From contig LJUQ01000022.1 of the NCBI GenBank assembly GCA_001304505.1, forward strand, positions 1 through 37,877: a stretch of 37,877 nt of DNA. Reading direction: 5' to 3'. Made by a program: the position numbers and the translations under genes. The notes beneath the pieces were generated by a model. The model ran no database searches. It had not been told where the DNA came from and saw only the letters and a program-made list of their open reading frames with translations. The stretch is from Bacteroides sp. SM23_62_1. GTDB taxonomy: Bacteria > Bacteroidota > Bacteroidia > Bacteroidales > SM23-62. Below, one piece after another: positions 9,780 to 20,082 of this stretch (positions are counted from its first letter, which is position 1; each line of letters starts with the position of its first letter).

Positions 9780-10988
9780 CTAATTTTTGCTTAACCAATC
9801 AGCTGGATTTTGTTTTTCAAGTTCCTTCCATATCTCTATATGCAAAACTGTTGTATGTGTTTCTTTGTCTGTGTAAACCGTACCAATAGCCTGTTTTACC
9901 TTAACATTATCCCCTTTTTTAACCTTAACATTTATTAGATTCTGATAAACTGTAAGGAAATTCCCATGTCTTATGATAACCGTATAATTAGCACCAAGAA
10001 TGGCAATTACTTTGCTGACTACCCCATCAAATAATGCTCTTGCTTCTGCACCTTCAACTGTCGCAATATCGATACCATTATTTTGAATCATAATTCCTGG
10101 AATAACAGGATGAGGATGGTGACCAAAACTTTCAGTTATTATTCCTCTTTCTGTCGGCCATGGTAATCTTCCTTTATTATCAAGGAAATTATCCGAAATA
10201 ATCCTTTCTTCCGGGGTTAACTGTCTATATAACCCGCTTTCCCTCATTCTTCTTGCCTCCTCTTCAATAATGGCAGCAATTTCCTTTTCTATTCTTTCAT
10301 TTATTCTTCTTTTTTCTTCCAGCTCTTTTCTTAAATCATTTTCCTTTCTTCTTAATCTCGTTACCACCTGGTTTTTTTGATTTCTTTCTCTTTCCAGTAC
10401 AATATTTTCCGCAATTCTTTCATTCACCAGGCTTTCTTTTTCTTCTTTTATATTCTCAATGAGTACAATTTCATTTGCAATTTCCTTCTGCACATCTGAG
10501 ATCATCTGAGCTTGTTTTCTTCTGAATTTTGTCAATTGCTGAATATATCTCATTCTTTTATATGCCTGGTTGAAATTTTCTGCAGAAAAAATAAACATTA
10601 GTTTATCATATTTACTCCTATTCCTGTACGCAAAAAGAATTAGTCTTTCATATTCCTTTCTTATTTTCTGCAGATCATTCTCCATTTCCGTTATTAGTTG
10701 ATTCTTTTCATCAATTTCCCTATCTGATAGTTCAATCTCCTGCTGAATAGAATTAATAATCTGATTTCTTAATTGAATTCTTTTGTTTATTATTCTTATC
10801 TGACCTATATTTTCTTTCCTCGTGTCCTGGGTTTCCTGTAACAGCTTATTTGCATAATCAATTTCTTCAAGATTCTTTTGCTTTTCTATTTCCAGCTCTT
10901 CCTTAGTCTGAGAAAAGCTACTCTGATTTACTAAAATCTGCAATATCAAATACAATAAAATCCCATATTTCAAGAATTCCCTGTGCAT
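9780..10988 (-). CDS. EnvC-like murein hydrolase activator: coiled coil plus degenerate LytM/M23 domain
   Basis: Signal-like N-terminus, long coiled coil, C-terminal M23 fold (GIDIATVEGAEARALFDGVVSKV...VIIRHGNFLTVYQNL...LHIEIWKELEKQNPADWL). Confidence 0.88.
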   Translation of the reverse strand: MHREFLKYGILLYLILQILVNQSSFSQTKEELEIEKQKNLEEIDYANKLLQETQDTRKENIGQIRIINKRIQLRNQIINSIQQEIELSDREIDEKNQLITEMENDLQKIRKEYERLILFAYRNRSKYDKLMFIFSAENFNQAYKRMRYIQQLTKFRRKQAQMISDVQKEIANEIVLIENIKEEKESLVNERIAENIVLERERNQKNQVVTRLRRKENDLRKELEEKRRINERIEKEIAAIIEEEARRMRESGLYRQLTPEERIISDNFLDNKGRLPWPTERGIITESFGHHPHPVIPGIMIQNNGIDIATVEGAEARALFDGVVSKVIAILGANYTVIIRHGNFLTVYQNLINVKVKKGDNVKVKQAIGTVYTDKETHTTVLHIEIWKELEKQNPADWLSKN

Positions 10989-10996
10989 ATTTACTT

Positions 10997-11803
10997 TCAG
11001 ATCGGTATTAGATTATAATTATCCGGTAAATTAATGCCGGCATTAATCTTTCCATTTATTTCAATATCTCCGACATTTAATTTAATTTGTATTGAATCTT
11101 TAGTATCCGTTATGATCATTTCAATTTCCATCGGGTAATCATATTGTTTTATACTTTTAAATTCCTTGTAGTTTGTTATAAGCCTCCTGTTAGAAGAGTA
11201 ATCTATAACCATAAGATATTCATTCTGTAAATTATCCGTTTTTATTTTATATATTTCCCTTGAATAGATATTATTCCCTTTATAATGGTCAATAGTATAA
11301 TAATAATAATCCCCTTCTTTCCTGACATTTTTAACCGTTTCTTCATCTATATCATACATGTCATATAAAACAACCTGATTCATTAAAATTGCCTGTAAAA
11401 TAGTATAATCAATGCGTATATTATCATCACCCAAATGTTCATTAATTTTCGAATAATATATTGTTTTATTTTGCCTGTCAATAATAAATACACTATCGAT
11501 TGTACAATAGACCCTTGCTATTTCATATCCCAGCAACGGTACCAGTGAAATAACAATCACGCTATCCTTTATTATACCAATTGTCCCATTAAGTTGATGT
11601 AATTCATTTTTTAACTGTACCGCAAGGGTTACTTTTTCCAACTTTATTGCTTTTATCCCCTCTGTATTTTGTAATAGTGATTTTTCAAGACGTGTAATAT
11701 CCAGATTGGCCTTAACTTCTTTTTTAATAATACTTTCTTTCGCTTTGCACCCGTAAAACAGAGATATTATTATAATGATTTTTATAATAAATTTTTCATT
11801 CAT
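10997..11803 (-). CDS. DUF4292-like lipoprotein
   Basis: Lipobox-like SLFYGC; position and pattern consistent with the DUF4292 family next to EnvC and TPR genes. Confidence 0.7.
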   Translation of the reverse strand: MNEKFIIKIIIIISLFYGCKAKESIIKKEVKANLDITRLEKSLLQNTEGIKAIKLEKVTLAVQLKNELHQLNGTIGIIKDSVIVISLVPLLGYEIARVYCTIDSVFIIDRQNKTIYYSKINEHLGDDNIRIDYTILQAILMNQVVLYDMYDIDEETVKNVRKEGDYYYYTIDHYKGNNIYSREIYKIKTDNLQNEYLMVIDYSSNRRLITNYKEFKSIKQYDYPMEIEMIITDTKDSIQIKLNVGDIEINGKINAGINLPDNYNLIPI

Positions 11804-13547
11804 CTTTTTCTGCTTTCAGGATTTTTTCATGGATATTTTCACTTGTATTTCCTTTCTCAATTGATAATTTCCAATACTTCAACGCATCTGTTGCTTGTCC
11901 CATTTTTTCAAGTATATCTCCGTAATGTTCAAGTATTTCCGGATCTTCTTTCCCACCATATTTCATAGCTCGTTCAATATATTCCTTGGCTTTTCTTAAA
12001 TTCCCACTTTTAAACATGATCCATGCATAAGTGTCAAGATATGTTGAATTTTCCGGTTCAGCCTCTATTGTCTTTCTGCTCATTTTTTCAGCATATTCAA
12101 GCCTTTCTGCTCTTAACGAAAGGAAATAACCATAATTATTCATCAGCAGTAAATTATTCGGATCCATTGTCAGAGCAAGTTCAAAATATTCATCTGATTT
12201 TTTGTTATCCCCTGTGGATTGATAACTCTCTGCAAGAAAAGTATAGAATTGTAATTTTAATGCATTATTATTCACCACTTTAGCCAATCCTTTTTCCAGT
12301 ACATTATTGGCTTCTTCATATTTATTCAGCCTCATGGCAGCATTTCCTCTAAATAAATATAATACAGGTTTATCAGGAAAATATCTTATTGCTTCTCCGC
12401 TTTTTGTATACAAGCTCTCTAGATTTCCCAGAATATTTTCAATATATAACGATTGTTCCCAGATAAAATAATTACCCTTTTCAATTGAAAGTACATAATC
12501 ATACTCCTCCAGGGCTTTTTTGTATTCGTCAATTTTTACCAGGTAGTCAGCATGAGCGGTCCTGACTTTATAATCATCAGTGTAATTTTCAAGCAGAATA
12601 TCAATCAGTTCTTTAATTTCACTTTTCTGGGAATCAAATTTGTTTTGATCCGTGAGATAGTCTATTAAAACCTGTAATTTCTGGTCAAGCGAAACATCTG
12701 ATTTATTAAATACTTCTTTAAGTATTTCAAATTGCTTATCTTCATCTCCAGTTTCCCTGAGAAATTCAGAATATGATAATAATGCAAGTGTGTTCTCGGG
12801 ATCTATATTGAAAATCTGTTCATATACTACTTTTGCTTTATCATTTTCATCCATTGAATTATATAACTCTGCCAGTATACCTAAATATCTTATTTCACCT
12901 GGCTGAAGTTTAATAAGTTTCTGAATTTCTTCAACAGCCATATTATTTTTACCCGATCTAACAAAAATCTGTTCTTTTAATAATGATACCGGTTCCGATA
13001 TCCCGTTTTCGTCTTCTATTTTATTTAAAATTTTCAAAGCTTTTTCATATTGTCCTTCTTCAGAATAAATACGTGCAAGGTCATAACTAATTTCAATTTT
13101 TTCAGGCCAGTACTGAATCATTTTCTGATAGACATATTTCAGACTATCATATTTATTCTGATAATTATAAATCTGCGCAAGTTGCATCAAATACCAGTAA
13201 TTCTCTTGATTTATTTCTAAAGCTTCCCTTGTATGTATCCTAGCATTTTCAATATTTCCCATTATCATATTGATGGCACCAAGCTGATAATGTGCAACAT
13301 CACTTAACGGATTAACCTGCAAACATTTCTCATAAAGCGCTGTTGCCTGTTTTAAATTTCCGAATATTTTATATTTTGTTGCTTCTGTCAGTGCATACTG
13401 GTATTCTTTATTCTCAGCCTCAGTTAATTTTAATCTATCACTTTCAGTTTTCGTGATTTCTTTCCCGGTGTGGCATCCAGCTGTGAATAACCAATAACAA
13501 ATAATTATTAATATATTTTTATATAAGATCTTTTTCATGGATGACAT
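11796..13547 (-). CDS. TPR-repeat lipoprotein
   Basis: Lipobox FTAGC, many TPR units (e.g. ALTMDPNNLLLMNNYGYFLSLRAERLEYAEKMSRKTIEAEPENSTYLDTYAWIMFKSG). Confidence 0.9.
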   Translation of the reverse strand: MSSMKKILYKNILIIICYWLFTAGCHTGKEITKTESDRLKLTEAENKEYQYALTEATKYKIFGNLKQATALYEKCLQVNPLSDVAHYQLGAINMIMGNIENARIHTREALEINQENYWYLMQLAQIYNYQNKYDSLKYVYQKMIQYWPEKIEISYDLARIYSEEGQYEKALKILNKIEDENGISEPVSLLKEQIFVRSGKNNMAVEEIQKLIKLQPGEIRYLGILAELYNSMDENDKAKVVYEQIFNIDPENTLALLSYSEFLRETGDEDKQFEILKEVFNKSDVSLDQKLQVLIDYLTDQNKFDSQKSEIKELIDILLENYTDDYKVRTAHADYLVKIDEYKKALEEYDYVLSIEKGNYFIWEQSLYIENILGNLESLYTKSGEAIRYFPDKPVLYLFRGNAAMRLNKYEEANNVLEKGLAKVVNNNALKLQFYTFLAESYQSTGDNKKSDEYFELALTMDPNNLLLMNNYGYFLSLRAERLEYAEKMSRKTIEAEPENSTYLDTYAWIMFKSGNLRKAKEYIERAMKYGGKEDPEILEHYGDILEKMGQATDALKYWKLSIEKGNTSENIHEKILKAEKDE

Positions 13548-13558
13548 TTTCTCCTTAT

Positions 13559-13993
13559 TTATTTTATTCCTGTATGGCCAAAACCTCCTTTGCCGCGTCC
13601 CGTTTCCTGTAACATCTCTACCTCATTCCATTCTACTCTTTCATACCTGCTAATAATCATCTGGCTAATTCGTTCTCCATCAGTAATTTTGTATGTTTCA
13701 TCTGATAAATTTATCATAATGACTTTTATTTCACCCCTGTAATCTGAATCAATTGTCCCAGGTGTATTTAATACGGTTACTCCATGATTTATAGCCAGTC
13801 CACTTCTGGGTCGTATCTGTGCCTCAATGCCTTCCGGTAATTCTATATACAGGCCAGTTGGTATGAGAGCCCTTTCCAGTGGTTTTAATATAATCGCCTG
13901 ATCAAGATTGGCAACAAGATCAACTCCTGCTGAATATTTTGTTCTGTATTCTGGTAGATGATGTTTGGACTTATTTACAATTTTTACGACCAT
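13559..13993 (-). CDS. dut: dUTP diphosphatase
   Basis: [35 protein letters not shown] and [11 protein letters not shown] motifs. Confidence 0.97.
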   Translation of the reverse strand: MVVKIVNKSKHHLPEYRTKYSAGVDLVANLDQAIILKPLERALIPTGLYIELPEGIEAQIRPRSGLAINHGVTVLNTPGTIDSDYRGEIKVIMINLSDETYKITDGERISQMIISRYERVEWNEVEMLQETGRGKGGFGHTGIK

Positions 13994-13994
13994 T

Positions 13995-15476
13995 TTATTC
14001 TGAATTTATGAAAATACTCTTTATGTTTCTTTTCTCAATAATCACTACCATCATAACAAAAACCAATAATAATACTGTATGTAAAATAATTTTTATACCC
14101 CCCGCTTCAATATTTAACCAGTTTGCGAATTTATAAATCAATACCGGTACTAATGCATATATCACTATTGATTTAAGCTTATATGGTACGTCATAATATT
14201 TCTTTCCAATGAAGTATGAGATTACGACCATTGTCAAATAACATATTAAGTGAGCCCATGCGGATGCTATATAACCATACCTAGGAATAAACAACCAGTT
14301 AATAATAAATGTAATAAACGCACCTGTAATGGTTATCATGGCACCATATTTAGTGAGATTGGTTAGTTTATACCATATTGATAAATTGAAAAATACGCCA
14401 AGGAGAAAAATTGCATATAAAATGATTGGTACAATATTCAATCCCTCATGAAAATTTTTACCTATAAAATATCTGAAAAAATCAATATATAAAGTAACGA
14501 CGAGAAATATCAGCATACAGGATATAATAAAATACTTCATAACATCCGCAAAAAGCTCTTTAGCCTTGCTTTCAGATGCTTTTGAGAAATAAAATGGTTC
14601 TGCCGCAAAACGAAACATCTGGATAAACAATTGCATGAGGACAGCAATTTTATAATTTGCTCCATAAATACCAAGTTGTTCAAGTGGATTTACATTTCCT
14701 TCAATTAAATGTTTTAATAAAACACGGTCCAGTGTTTCATTTACAGTTCCTGCAAGCCCTGCCACAAGCAATGGCAACGAATACAATATCATTTCTTTCC
14801 ACAGTATCCTATCGAATCTCAGGTTTGTCTTAAAAATTTCTCCAGCCAACATTAGCAGGGTGAAAATACTTGCGATCAGATTTGAAATAAATACATATCC
14901 AACACCGATTTCTGGTCTGTATAAATATGATATAAATACATATTTTGTATGTAATTCATATTTTGGAATGAAAAAAAGCAGAAGGAAATTAAGGCAAATA
15001 TTTATGAGCACCCCTGCGATTTTTATAATTGCAAACTTCATTGCCTTGTTTTTTTGTCTCAGTCTGGCAAACGGAATTGCACTAAAGGCGTCAATACCAA
15101 CAATCAGTCCTATTTGAATAATATATTCCTTATGATCTGTGTAACCAAGGATATCTGCAATATTTTTAGCAAAAAGCCATACGGCCATAATAAAAATTGT
15201 TGATGTGGCAAATAGTGATATAAGAGATGTACTGAATACCTGATCTTTATTTCTATACTTTTCAGCATACCTGAAAAATCCTGTTTCCATTCCATATGTC
15301 AGGATCACCAACAGAAAGACAACGTAAGCATAAAGTTCGGTTACAATTCCATACTCGCCAAGTTTAAAAATTCTCGTAAAAAAAGGTGTAAGGAGAATAT
15401 AATTTAATAATCTCGGGACCACGGTTCCCATACCATATATCGCTGTCTGTCCAAATAACTGTTTTATCTGATTCAT
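13995..15476 (-). CDS. oligosaccharide flippase / polysaccharide biosynthesis (Wzx/MATE-like) membrane protein
   Basis: Polytopic, [35 protein letters not shown]-terminal signature. Confidence 0.88.
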   Translation of the reverse strand: MNQIKQLFGQTAIYGMGTVVPRLLNYILLTPFFTRIFKLGEYGIVTELYAYVVFLLVILTYGMETGFFRYAEKYRNKDQVFSTSLISLFATSTIFIMAVWLFAKNIADILGYTDHKEYIIQIGLIVGIDAFSAIPFARLRQKNKAMKFAIIKIAGVLINICLNFLLLFFIPKYELHTKYVFISYLYRPEIGVGYVFISNLIASIFTLLMLAGEIFKTNLRFDRILWKEMILYSLPLLVAGLAGTVNETLDRVLLKHLIEGNVNPLEQLGIYGANYKIAVLMQLFIQMFRFAAEPFYFSKASESKAKELFADVMKYFIISCMLIFLVVTLYIDFFRYFIGKNFHEGLNIVPIILYAIFLLGVFFNLSIWYKLTNLTKYGAMITITGAFITFIINWLFIPRYGYIASAWAHLICYLTMVVISYFIGKKYYDVPYKLKSIVIYALVPVLIYKFANWLNIEAGGIKIILHTVLLLVFVMMVVIIEKRNIKSIFINSE

Positions 15477-15605
15477 AATTGTAGCTGGTCCATATTCTGT
15501 TTACAATAACAAAATTTATTGATAATCAGTCATCTCAACTCCCCTGGATCTTTATCAACTAAATATAAACTGTGATATGATACCTTTATTATTTTATTTT
15601 AAAAA

Positions 15606-16460
15606 TTAATCAACACTGATGGCTTTTAATGTGGATTCAATATCGGGGTATTTAAATTTAAATCCTTCAGTTATTAATCTTTCCGGGATTACATTCTGCC
15701 CTGAATAAATTACACTTGCTCCTTCACCAAACACTATTTTTAGTGCCATAACAGGTAAAGGTATTATCGCAGGCTTTTTAAATATTCTTGCAATCACTTG
15801 TGTAAATTCTTTATTTGTAACAGGATTTGGTGCTGTGAGGTTAAAGATACCATCCAGTTCTTTTTCAATTATAAATCTTACAGCATTTACCAGATCATCG
15901 ATGTGTATAAATGACATCCACTGTTTTCCATTCCCAATTTTTCCCCCAAGTCCAATTTTAAAAATTGGCTTTACTCGTCTATAAAATCCACCATTTCCAG
16001 CAAGTACTATTCCAATTCTTAGAATTGTCCATTTCAAGTTCTTTAACCTGGTTTTTCTTATTAACATTTCCCAATTCTCAATTACTTCATACAGGAATCC
16101 TTCCGAGTATTGACAGCTTTGTTCGTTGTGTATACCTTTGTCATTATAAATGCCTATCGCAGAGGCAGATAGTAAATGAATATTTTTGCCGGTTAATTGA
16201 ATTCCTTTCAGAATTTTCGTGGTTGTATCGATCCTGCTATTCATTATTGCCTGTTTATTATTTTTATTCCACCTTTTAATTATCGGTTCACCCGCAAGAT
16301 TAATTAAAACATCAGCTTTTATAATCTTTTCAAACAATATGTCGGATTTACCTTTGAAATCTTCCCTTGTTATCAGAATGGTTTTATATTCCTTAAAAGC
16401 ATTTATTAAGTGTTCTGCAATAAAACCTGTTGCTCCCGATATGGCAATAATTTTACTTTC
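15606..16460 (-). CDS. TIGR01777-like NAD-dependent epimerase; start trimmed to MESKIIAISGATG
   Basis: ISGATGFIAEHLINAF Rossmann motif, LLSASAIGIYNDKG, WMSFIHIDDLVNAVRFIIE; the longer ORF start (16523) lacks support. Confidence 0.88.
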   Translation of the reverse strand, partial: ESKIIAISGATGFIAEHLINAFKEYKTILITREDFKGKSDILFEKIIKADVLINLAGEPIIKRWNKNNKQAIMNSRIDTTTKILKGIQLTGKNIHLLSASAIGIYNDKGIHNEQSCQYSEGFLYEVIENWEMLIRKTRLKNLKWTILRIGIVLAGNGGFYRRVKPIFKIGLGGKIGNGKQWMSFIHIDDLVNAVRFIIEKELDGIFNLTAPNPVTNKEFTQVIARIFKKPAIIPLPVMALKIVFGEGASVIYSGQNVIPERLITEGFKFKYPDIESTLKAISVD

Positions 16461-16586
16461 CATTTGATAATATTTCTTAAATTCTTCGACAAATCTAATT
16501 TTTCTTAGCTTTGCTGCTGGCAATTATAAAGAAATGAATTTTTGCATTTTACTTATTTATCAATTAATGCATTATTTTACAACCAT

Positions 16587-17261
16587 ATGAAGCATTTTAA
16601 GTTTTTTTTCATTTTTATTTTGCTTTTATTTTTTTTATTTCCAAAATATCAGGCTAATTGTCAGACACCTGCTCATACTTTATTAATAAGCACAAGCCTG
16701 GGTGATATTAAAATAGCCCTGTACGAAGAATCTCCTTTGCACACAGAAAATTTTCTTAATCTTGTTAAAGATGGATACTTTAATGGCCAGTTATTTCACC
16801 GTGTTATCAACGATTTTATGATTCAGGCAGGTGATCCTTCTTCCAGGGACGCAAAGCCTGGTGAGATAATTGGTCTTGGCAGTCCAGGATATACGATACC
16901 GGCGGAATTTCATCCAAGTTTGTATCATAAAAAAGGGGCAGTTGGCGCTGCCAGGCAGGGTGATGACATAAATCCACAGCGTGCTTCTTCCGGCTCCCAA
17001 TTTTATATCGTGCAAGGCACTTTGTTTACTGATAATCAGCTTGACATAATGGAGCAAAGAAATTTACACATCCGATTTACCCAGGAGCAAAGGAATGTAT
17101 ACAAAACCATCGGAGGAACACCGCATCTTGATTATGGGTACACTGTATTTGGTGAAGTTATCTCAGGTCTTGATGTTGTAGATCGTATTGCAGCAGTTTC
17201 TACTGATAGTAATAACCGACCTCTTAAAGATATCAGAATAAAAATTCAAGTTATTGATTAA
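16587..17261 (+). CDS. secreted cyclophilin-type peptidylprolyl isomerase; start trimmed to MKHFKFFF
   Basis: Signal peptide; GDIKIALYEESPLHTENFLNLVKDGYFNGQLFHRVINDFMIQAGDP; GSQFYIVQG. Confidence 0.93.
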   Translation: MKHFKFFFIFILLLFFLFPKYQANCQTPAHTLLISTSLGDIKIALYEESPLHTENFLNLVKDGYFNGQLFHRVINDFMIQAGDPSSRDAKPGEIIGLGSPGYTIPAEFHPSLYHKKGAVGAARQGDDINPQRASSGSQFYIVQGTLFTDNQLDIMEQRNLHIRFTQEQRNVYKTIGGTPHLDYGYTVFGEVISGLDVVDRIAAVSTDSNNRPLKDIRIKIQVID

Positions 17262-17294
17262 TAGGAAATTATTGCCCGGAATAAATAGAAGATA

Positions 17295-18314
17295 ATGATT
17301 GACCGTATTAAACAGCTTGCTGAAGAAATTAAAACTTACAAAGCATCTTCAAAGGATGATTCTGAGGCTTTCAGGCTAAAATACCTCAGTAAAAGGGGAA
17401 TTATCTCCCAGTTATTTAACGAATTTAAACTTGTTCCTCCTGACCAGAAGAAAGCGATCGGGAAGCAGCTTAATGAAATTAAGATACTTGCAACCAATAA
17501 ATTATCCGAACTTGAAATAAAATTTCATGTTGAAGATACAATTATCGGTGAATATGACCTTACCCTGCCTGGTGAATCTATTCCTCTCGGTTCAAGGCAT
17601 CCTGTATCCATTATCAGGAATGAAATTATTGAGATTTTTTCCAGGCTGGGTTTTACTGTTTCCGAAGGTCCTGAAATTGAAGATGACTGGCATAATTTCA
17701 GCGCTTTAAATTTTCCCAAAGACCATCCTGCCAGAGATATGCAGGATACTTTGTTCATCCAGAAAAATCCGGACATCCTTCTACGAACACATACTTCTCC
17801 TGTACAGGTAAGGGTAATGGAAAATCAGAAACCCCCAATTCGCACTATATCTCCCGGAAGGGTTTTCAGAAATGAAGCGATCTCTGCACGTGCACATTGT
17901 ATTTTCCACCAGGTTGAAGGTTTATATATTAATGAGGGTGTTTCTTTTGCACACATGAAACAGGCACTTTACTTCTTCACACGTGAAATGTTCGGACATA
18001 ATACTAAAATACGCCTCCGCCCTTCTTTTTTCCCATTTACTGAACCCTCTGCAGAAATGGATATATCGTGCAGCATTTGCAATGGTAAAGGATGTAACGT
18101 TTGTAAACATACAGGATGGCTTGAAATAATGGGCTGTGGAATGGTTGACCCGAATGTTCTTGAATTTTGTGGCATTGACCCTGTCAAATATACAGGTTAT
18201 GCGTTTGGTATGGGCATTGAAAGGGTAGCAATGTTAAAATATCAGATTAATGATCTGCGTATTTATTTTGAAAATGACAAACGGTTTTTAGATCAGTTTA
18301 CTGGCCTATATTAA
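17295..18314 (+). CDS. pheS: phenylalanine--tRNA ligase subunit alpha
   Basis: HPARDMQDTLFI, RTHTSPVQVR, PGRVFRNEAISARAHCIFHQVEG, GFGMGIERVAMLKY-type motif 3. Confidence 0.97.
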   Translation: MIDRIKQLAEEIKTYKASSKDDSEAFRLKYLSKRGIISQLFNEFKLVPPDQKKAIGKQLNEIKILATNKLSELEIKFHVEDTIIGEYDLTLPGESIPLGSRHPVSIIRNEIIEIFSRLGFTVSEGPEIEDDWHNFSALNFPKDHPARDMQDTLFIQKNPDILLRTHTSPVQVRVMENQKPPIRTISPGRVFRNEAISARAHCIFHQVEGLYINEGVSFAHMKQALYFFTREMFGHNTKIRLRPSFFPFTEPSAEMDISCSICNGKGCNVCKHTGWLEIMGCGMVDPNVLEFCGIDPVKYTGYAFGMGIERVAMLKYQINDLRIYFENDKRFLDQFTGLY

Positions 18315-18380
18315 GTCGGAATTAATTTATATACTTGCCTTTTGCCTTTTGGTTTAATTCTAAGACATTAAAAGTGTTAT

Positions 18381-18416
18381 ATTTATAGAGCCGCGTTGAG
18401 ACGCGGCTCTATAAAT
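18381..18416. terminator. perfect 16-bp-stem hairpin between convergent pheS and OsmC genes (bidirectional terminator or dispersed palindrome)
   Basis: ATTTATAGAGCCGCGT-TGAG-ACGCGGCTCTATAAAT; GC-rich core in AT-rich intergenic DNA. Confidence 0.7.
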
Positions 18417-18461
18417 TATAGCCTGTAAATTAAAAACCCGGTTTTTAAAATCGCTCATCAC

Positions 18462-18878
18462 TTATTCCATTATTTCTATCCTGTAATCGATGTCCATAGA
18501 TGCTTTATATGAAGCAGCGACACCACAATATTTTTCTTTGCTGAGTTCAACAGCTTTTTCAACCTTGTTTTTATCAATATTCATACCTTTTAACCGATAT
18601 ATTACAATCATTCTCGTAAATCTTTTCGGATGCTCATCCGTTGTTGTCCCTTCAACTGAAACATTCAGGGAATCAAATTCAACACGCATTTTTTTCAATA
18701 GTGAAACCAGATCCATTCCAGTACATCCTGCAAGAGCTACAAGCATTAGTGGTTTAGGCTTTGGTCCCCTGTATTGTCCTCCAAATTCAGGATCGGCATC
18801 TATCATCATTTTATAACCCATCACATCCGCCTCAAATGCCATATTATCAACCCATGTAAGATTTATCGATTCGGTCAT
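18462..18878 (-). CDS. OsmC family protein
   Basis: KPLMLVALAGCTGMDLVSLLKKMR ... KYCGVAASYKASMDIDYRIE. Confidence 0.9.
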   Translation of the reverse strand: MTESINLTWVDNMAFEADVMGYKMMIDADPEFGGQYRGPKPKPLMLVALAGCTGMDLVSLLKKMRVEFDSLNVSVEGTTTDEHPKRFTRMIVIYRLKGMNIDKNKVEKAVELSKEKYCGVAASYKASMDIDYRIEIME

Positions 18879-18911
18879 ATCTATAGATATTTAAATATTT
18901 GATTATTTTTA

Positions 18912-18919
18912 CAAAATTA
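18912..18919 (-). promoter_or_regulatory. putative -7 element TAATTTTG for the OsmC gene
   Basis: TAnnTTTG match on the minus strand, about 33 nt from the ATG. Confidence 0.3.
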
Positions 18920-18981
18920 GGTATTAAATATAATTGATTCCTTAATTTTAAAGTTTGTTTTGTTTGTTTTGTTCACAGATT

Positions 18982-19689
18982 ATGTCAGCTAATATCCAGT
19001 ATAATTGTGGTGAGGATTGTCATATCAGATCTTCTTCTATTTTTAAGCATCTTACCAACGAAGATCTTGATAAACTCAACTTTGATAAAAAATCAGAGAG
19101 TTATAAAAGAGGCACAGTTCTTTATCATGAAGGAAGTCGTATAAATGGTTGTTATTGTATTCAGAAAGGTATTATTAAAGTTTATAAAACAGGAGTTGAT
19201 GGGAAGGAGCAGATTATCAGGTTTGCAAAACATGGTGATTTAATCGGCTTTCGTTCAGTTCTCAGCAAAGAACTTGCCTGTACAACAGCTAAGGTTTTAG
19301 AAGATGCATTTGTTTGTCATATCCCTGCCCAAACTTTCATTGAATTAATTAAAAATAATGGTACTTTCTCCCTTGAGTTGTTACAGCTTGCCTGCCGGGA
19401 ACTTGGTGAAGCCAATGCATATATCACTGATATAGCGCAAAAAACTGTACGTGAAAGGCTTGCAGAGATTCTAATCCATTTAAAAAATGAGTTTGGCCTC
19501 GATGACCATAAAATACTTCAAATATCACTTACCCGCGAAGAGCTTGCTAATATTGTCGGAACTGCAACGGAATCAGTGATTCGCCTGTTATCCGAGTTTA
19601 AACATGATAAATTAATTGATCTCAATGGCAGAAAAATAGCCGTTTTGAATGAAGCTGCATTAATAAGAATTGCCAATCTTTATGAATAA
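18982..19689 (+). CDS. Crp/Fnr family transcriptional regulator; start trimmed to MSANIQYNC
   Basis: cNMP-binding fold (GTVLYHEGSRINGCYCIQKGIIKVYKTG) and HTH (LTREELANIVGTATESVIRLLSEFKHDKLI); N-terminal CGEDCHIRSSSIF. Confidence 0.9.
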   Translation: MSANIQYNCGEDCHIRSSSIFKHLTNEDLDKLNFDKKSESYKRGTVLYHEGSRINGCYCIQKGIIKVYKTGVDGKEQIIRFAKHGDLIGFRSVLSKELACTTAKVLEDAFVCHIPAQTFIELIKNNGTFSLELLQLACRELGEANAYITDIAQKTVRERLAEILIHLKNEFGLDDHKILQISLTREELANIVGTATESVIRLLSEFKHDKLIDLNGRKIAVLNEAALIRIANLYE

Positions 19690-19721
19690 AACCGTTGCCT
19701 TTTTTATTAAAACACGTTTTC

Positions 19722-19892
19722 TTATGAAAAGTATTTATTTAGGAATATGTAGGCAAAAAGCCCCAGTAAAATCAAAATTGTACTTATAATCAACCAAACA
19801 TTATTAGTTTGCCCTTTAAGCAACGAATATGCCAGCAAACATATGCCAAGAAGAATTAAAATGATTCCGGATGATTTTATTAATTCCTTCAC
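19722..19892 (-). CDS. small membrane protein of 56 aa, GTG start (not in the ORF track)
   Basis: Reverse-strand GTGAAGGAATTAATAAAA... translates to (V/M)KELIKSSGIILILLGICLLAYSLLKGQTNNVWLIISTILILLGLFAYIFLNKYFS*; two predicted TM helices, resembles small membrane proteins common in Bacteroidota. Confidence 0.75.
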   Translation of the reverse strand: MKELIKSSGIILILLGICLLAYSLLKGQTNNVWLIISTILILLGLFAYIFLNKYFS

Positions 19893-20082
19893 GATTTAAT
19901 ATTTTTATATTTCTACTCTTTTAGATTTTGTTTTTTAAATCTCTTACCTATCAATCTAATATACTGTTTTACAACACTTTAATTGTCAAATCCTGAATAT
20001 TATCTCTCAATCATATTTTTCTTTTCATACATCTGGTATCAGGTCCCCAACAAATTAGTAATTAATAAATTATAAATATAAA

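Noticed and set aside
9780-15476. EnvC / DUF4292 / TPR / dut / flippase operon as a novel system
   Set aside because: Recognised as a common Bacteroidota gene order; conserved and not new.
17881-17900. Palindrome around TGCACGTGCA resembling parS core
   Set aside because: Within pheS coding sequence and lacks the GTTYC/GRAAC arms of parS.
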